A stretch of 6,777 bases of DNA. It comes from JAGGYK01 sp034716155 (GTDB lineage Bacteria > Desulfobacterota > Desulfomonilia > UBA1062). Location: NCBI GenBank assembly GCA_034716155.1, contig JAYEFR010000270.1, positions 1 through 6,777 on the forward strand. Reading direction: 5' to 3'. Of the stretch, positions 5,856-6,777 are shown piece by piece (position 1 is the first letter of the stretch; every line of letters starts with the position of its first letter). A model generated the notes under the pieces. It had not been told where the DNA came from, did not search any database, and saw only the letters and a list, made by a program, of their open reading frames with translations. Position numbers and translations under genes: made by a program.

Positions 5856-6551
5856 TTGGTATGTGTCAGTGGTAGCTTAGAGCTAGGAGGGTGGGAGATA
5901 GAAACGGAGAGAATCAAAATATTCTTGGTGGACAGACGGGAAATATTTCTGCAAGGGCTAGCGAAGCTCCTGGAAGGTAGGTCGGACTTCAAGGTAGTGG
6001 GTACATGTTTCAGTGTGCTTGAAGCTGCTGAGAAGGTTGCCAAGCTTAAGCCAAGTGTCATCCTCGTGGATATCGAGGCACTAGAATGTGAAGGCGTTAA
6101 GGTAATACAGCATATTTATGAACTGCTGCCGGAGATAAGAATAATCATACTCACCCATTCAGAGACAATAGGCGACCTTTCCTTTGCTCTTAAGGCAAGA
6201 GCTAGAGCATATATATCCAAGGATATTACGGTTGAAGCCCTTGTCAAAGCGATTACTCTCGTCGCTGATGGAGAGATTGTCATATCGCCCCCGGTGGCAA
6301 CAGAACTACTTAAGGAACTCACGTCCTTAGAGAGGGTCAAGGAGGAGGCGGAGGGCAAGGGCAGCACTGACCACCTGAGTAAGCGAGAAAGGGAAGTATT
6401 AACCTTAGTAGCTAAGGGCGCTACCAACAGGGAAATTGCCACCACCTTGTTCATCACTCGGAATACAGTTAAGGTACACCTGCGTAACATCTTGGAAAAA
6501 TTACATGTACATAACCGCCAGCAGGCAGCGACCTTTTTTGTTTCTTCATAG
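5856..6551 (+). CDS. NarL/FixJ-family two-component response regulator
   Basis: This is a DNA-binding response regulator with an N-terminal receiver domain and a C-terminal LuxR-type helix-turn-helix. Numbering from the ATA codon at 5898, the phospho-acceptor is Asp58 (VILVD), with Thr86 (ILTHSE) and Lys108 (YISKD) in the usual switch positions. The HTH spans about 160-210, with the canonical LSKREREVLTLVAKGATNREIA and later TVKVHLRNILEKL. The usual DD acidic pair is Asp12-Arg13 here. The only standard start in frame before the first strand is TTG at 5856, preceded directly by a TAA and 17 bases from the nearest ribosome site (AGGAGG, 5833-5838). Another AGGAGG at 5885-5890 lies seven bases before ATA at 5898, which would give a normal 217-aa protein starting METERIKIFLVD. 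It is divergent from the membrane/Tat array and may regulate it. No sensor kinase is in the window. Confidence 0.95.
   Translation: MVCVSGSLELGGWEIETERIKIFLVDRREIFLQGLAKLLEGRSDFKVVGTCFSVLEAAEKVAKLKPSVILVDIEALECEGVKVIQHIYELLPEIRIIILTHSETIGDLSFALKARARAYISKDITVEALVKAITLVADGEIVISPPVATELLKELTSLERVKEEAEGKGSTDHLSKREREVLTLVAKGATNREIATTLFITRNTVKVHLRNILEKLHVHNRQQAATFFVSS
5885..5900 (+). promoter_or_regulatory. Ribosome binding site facing an ATA codon
   Basis: AGGAGG at 5885-5890 is a strong ribosome site. Seven bases on, in the regulator's frame, is ATA (5898-5900), exactly where a receiver domain normally begins. ATG, GTG or TTG do not occur in frame at a useful distance. Either ATA is used as a rare start, or one base is wrong in the assembly (ATG to ATA). 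Confidence 0.45.
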
Positions 6552-6659
6552 GCCCCAAAACAAGCAATTGTTACCCCAACTGCACTTTCTGGGCAATTGT
6601 GCAATGTTGAGATGATGGCCATAATCCCAAAAGGGCGGGATGCCACTTGCCCTGAGCCA

Positions 6660-6777
6660 CTACTGCAGATGCTCATCAATACCGAGGCCCTTGAGGTAAT
6701 CAACCGCATCTTGGATGGTTACGATACTCTCCGCATCCTCATCGGGTATCTCAACCTTCAGAGAAGGGGTACTAAAC
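6660..6777 (-). CDS. acpP: Acyl carrier protein, C-terminal fragment cut by the window edge
   Basis: The last 38 residues and stop of a minus-strand gene are visible. The segment VEIPDEDAESIVTIQDAVDY is very close to the classic helix III-IV region of bacterial ACP (compare EIPDEEAEKITTVQAAIDY in E. coli). It is followed by LKGLGIDEHLQ and TAG. ACP carries growing acyl chains in type II fatty acid synthesis, on a phosphopantetheine arm attached to the serine of the DSL motif. That motif lies in the missing N-terminal half. The gene converges with the response regulator, leaving 108 bases between their stops. It is unlikely to belong functionally to the membrane/Tat array. Confidence 0.88.
   Translation of the reverse strand, partial: FSTPSLKVEIPDEDAESIVTIQDAVDYLKGLGIDEHLQ

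Noticed and set aside
6632..6653. Terminator hairpin between the response regulator and the acyl carrier protein gene
   Set aside because: The AGGGC/GCCCT stem needs two G-U pairs to extend, works on the plus strand only, and is not followed by a T-run.
6116..6709. A 197-aa minus-strand frame opposite the response regulator
   Set aside because: It is antisense to a clear receiver/HTH gene, with Ser/Leu-rich mirror composition, and it runs into the acyl carrier protein end.

Overview
The window looks like part of a metagenome-assembled bacterial scaffold. It carries a run of exactly 100 Ns flanked by two identical 127-bp copies, the signature of two assembly-graph contigs joined end to end. 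The organism cannot be fixed from the sequence. Bacterial Tat genes, a bacterial type II acyl carrier protein, a NarL/FixJ regulator and strong GGAGG ribosome sites show a bacterium. The style of the proteins would fit an anaerobic Chloroflexota (Dehalococcoidia-like) lineage, but that is a low-confidence inference.

Layout: almost everything from 5422 down to 64 lies on the minus strand in one tight array that looks like an operon. In transcription order it encodes: (1) a 420-aa protein with about ten membrane spans and four repeated helix-hairpin units; (2) a 32-aa single-span protein overlapping gene 1 by ATGA; (3) a 360-aa metallo-beta-lactamase-fold protein with a twin-arginine signal and a COG1237-like (dihydropterin synthase-like) active-site pattern; (4) a 311-aa soluble protein of unknown family, broken by the assembly gap but restored exactly when the duplication is collapsed; (5) a 99-aa protein that begins with a Tat-like RRDFLLKG but has no hydrophobic segment; and (6-8) tatA, tatB-like and tatC genes. 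A perfect 11-bp hairpin sits between genes 3 and 4.

A 433-bp AT-rich intergenic region (5423-5855) separates this array from a divergently transcribed NarL/FixJ response regulator (5856-6551). The region holds candidate promoters for both directions and a 13-bp tandem repeat. The regulator has no good standard start codon: the best ribosome site faces an ATA codon. The right edge carries the C-terminal end of an acyl carrier protein on the minus strand.

Working model: the metallohydrolase is folded and loaded with metal in the cytoplasm, then exported by the Tat translocase encoded in the same array. It would work at the outer face of the membrane with the polytopic protein and the small membrane peptide. 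Genes 4 and 5 may serve assembly or a cytoplasmic step. The divergent response regulator is a plausible but unproven controller. The substrate is unknown. I do not recognise this combination as a named system, and it is the main item of interest here.
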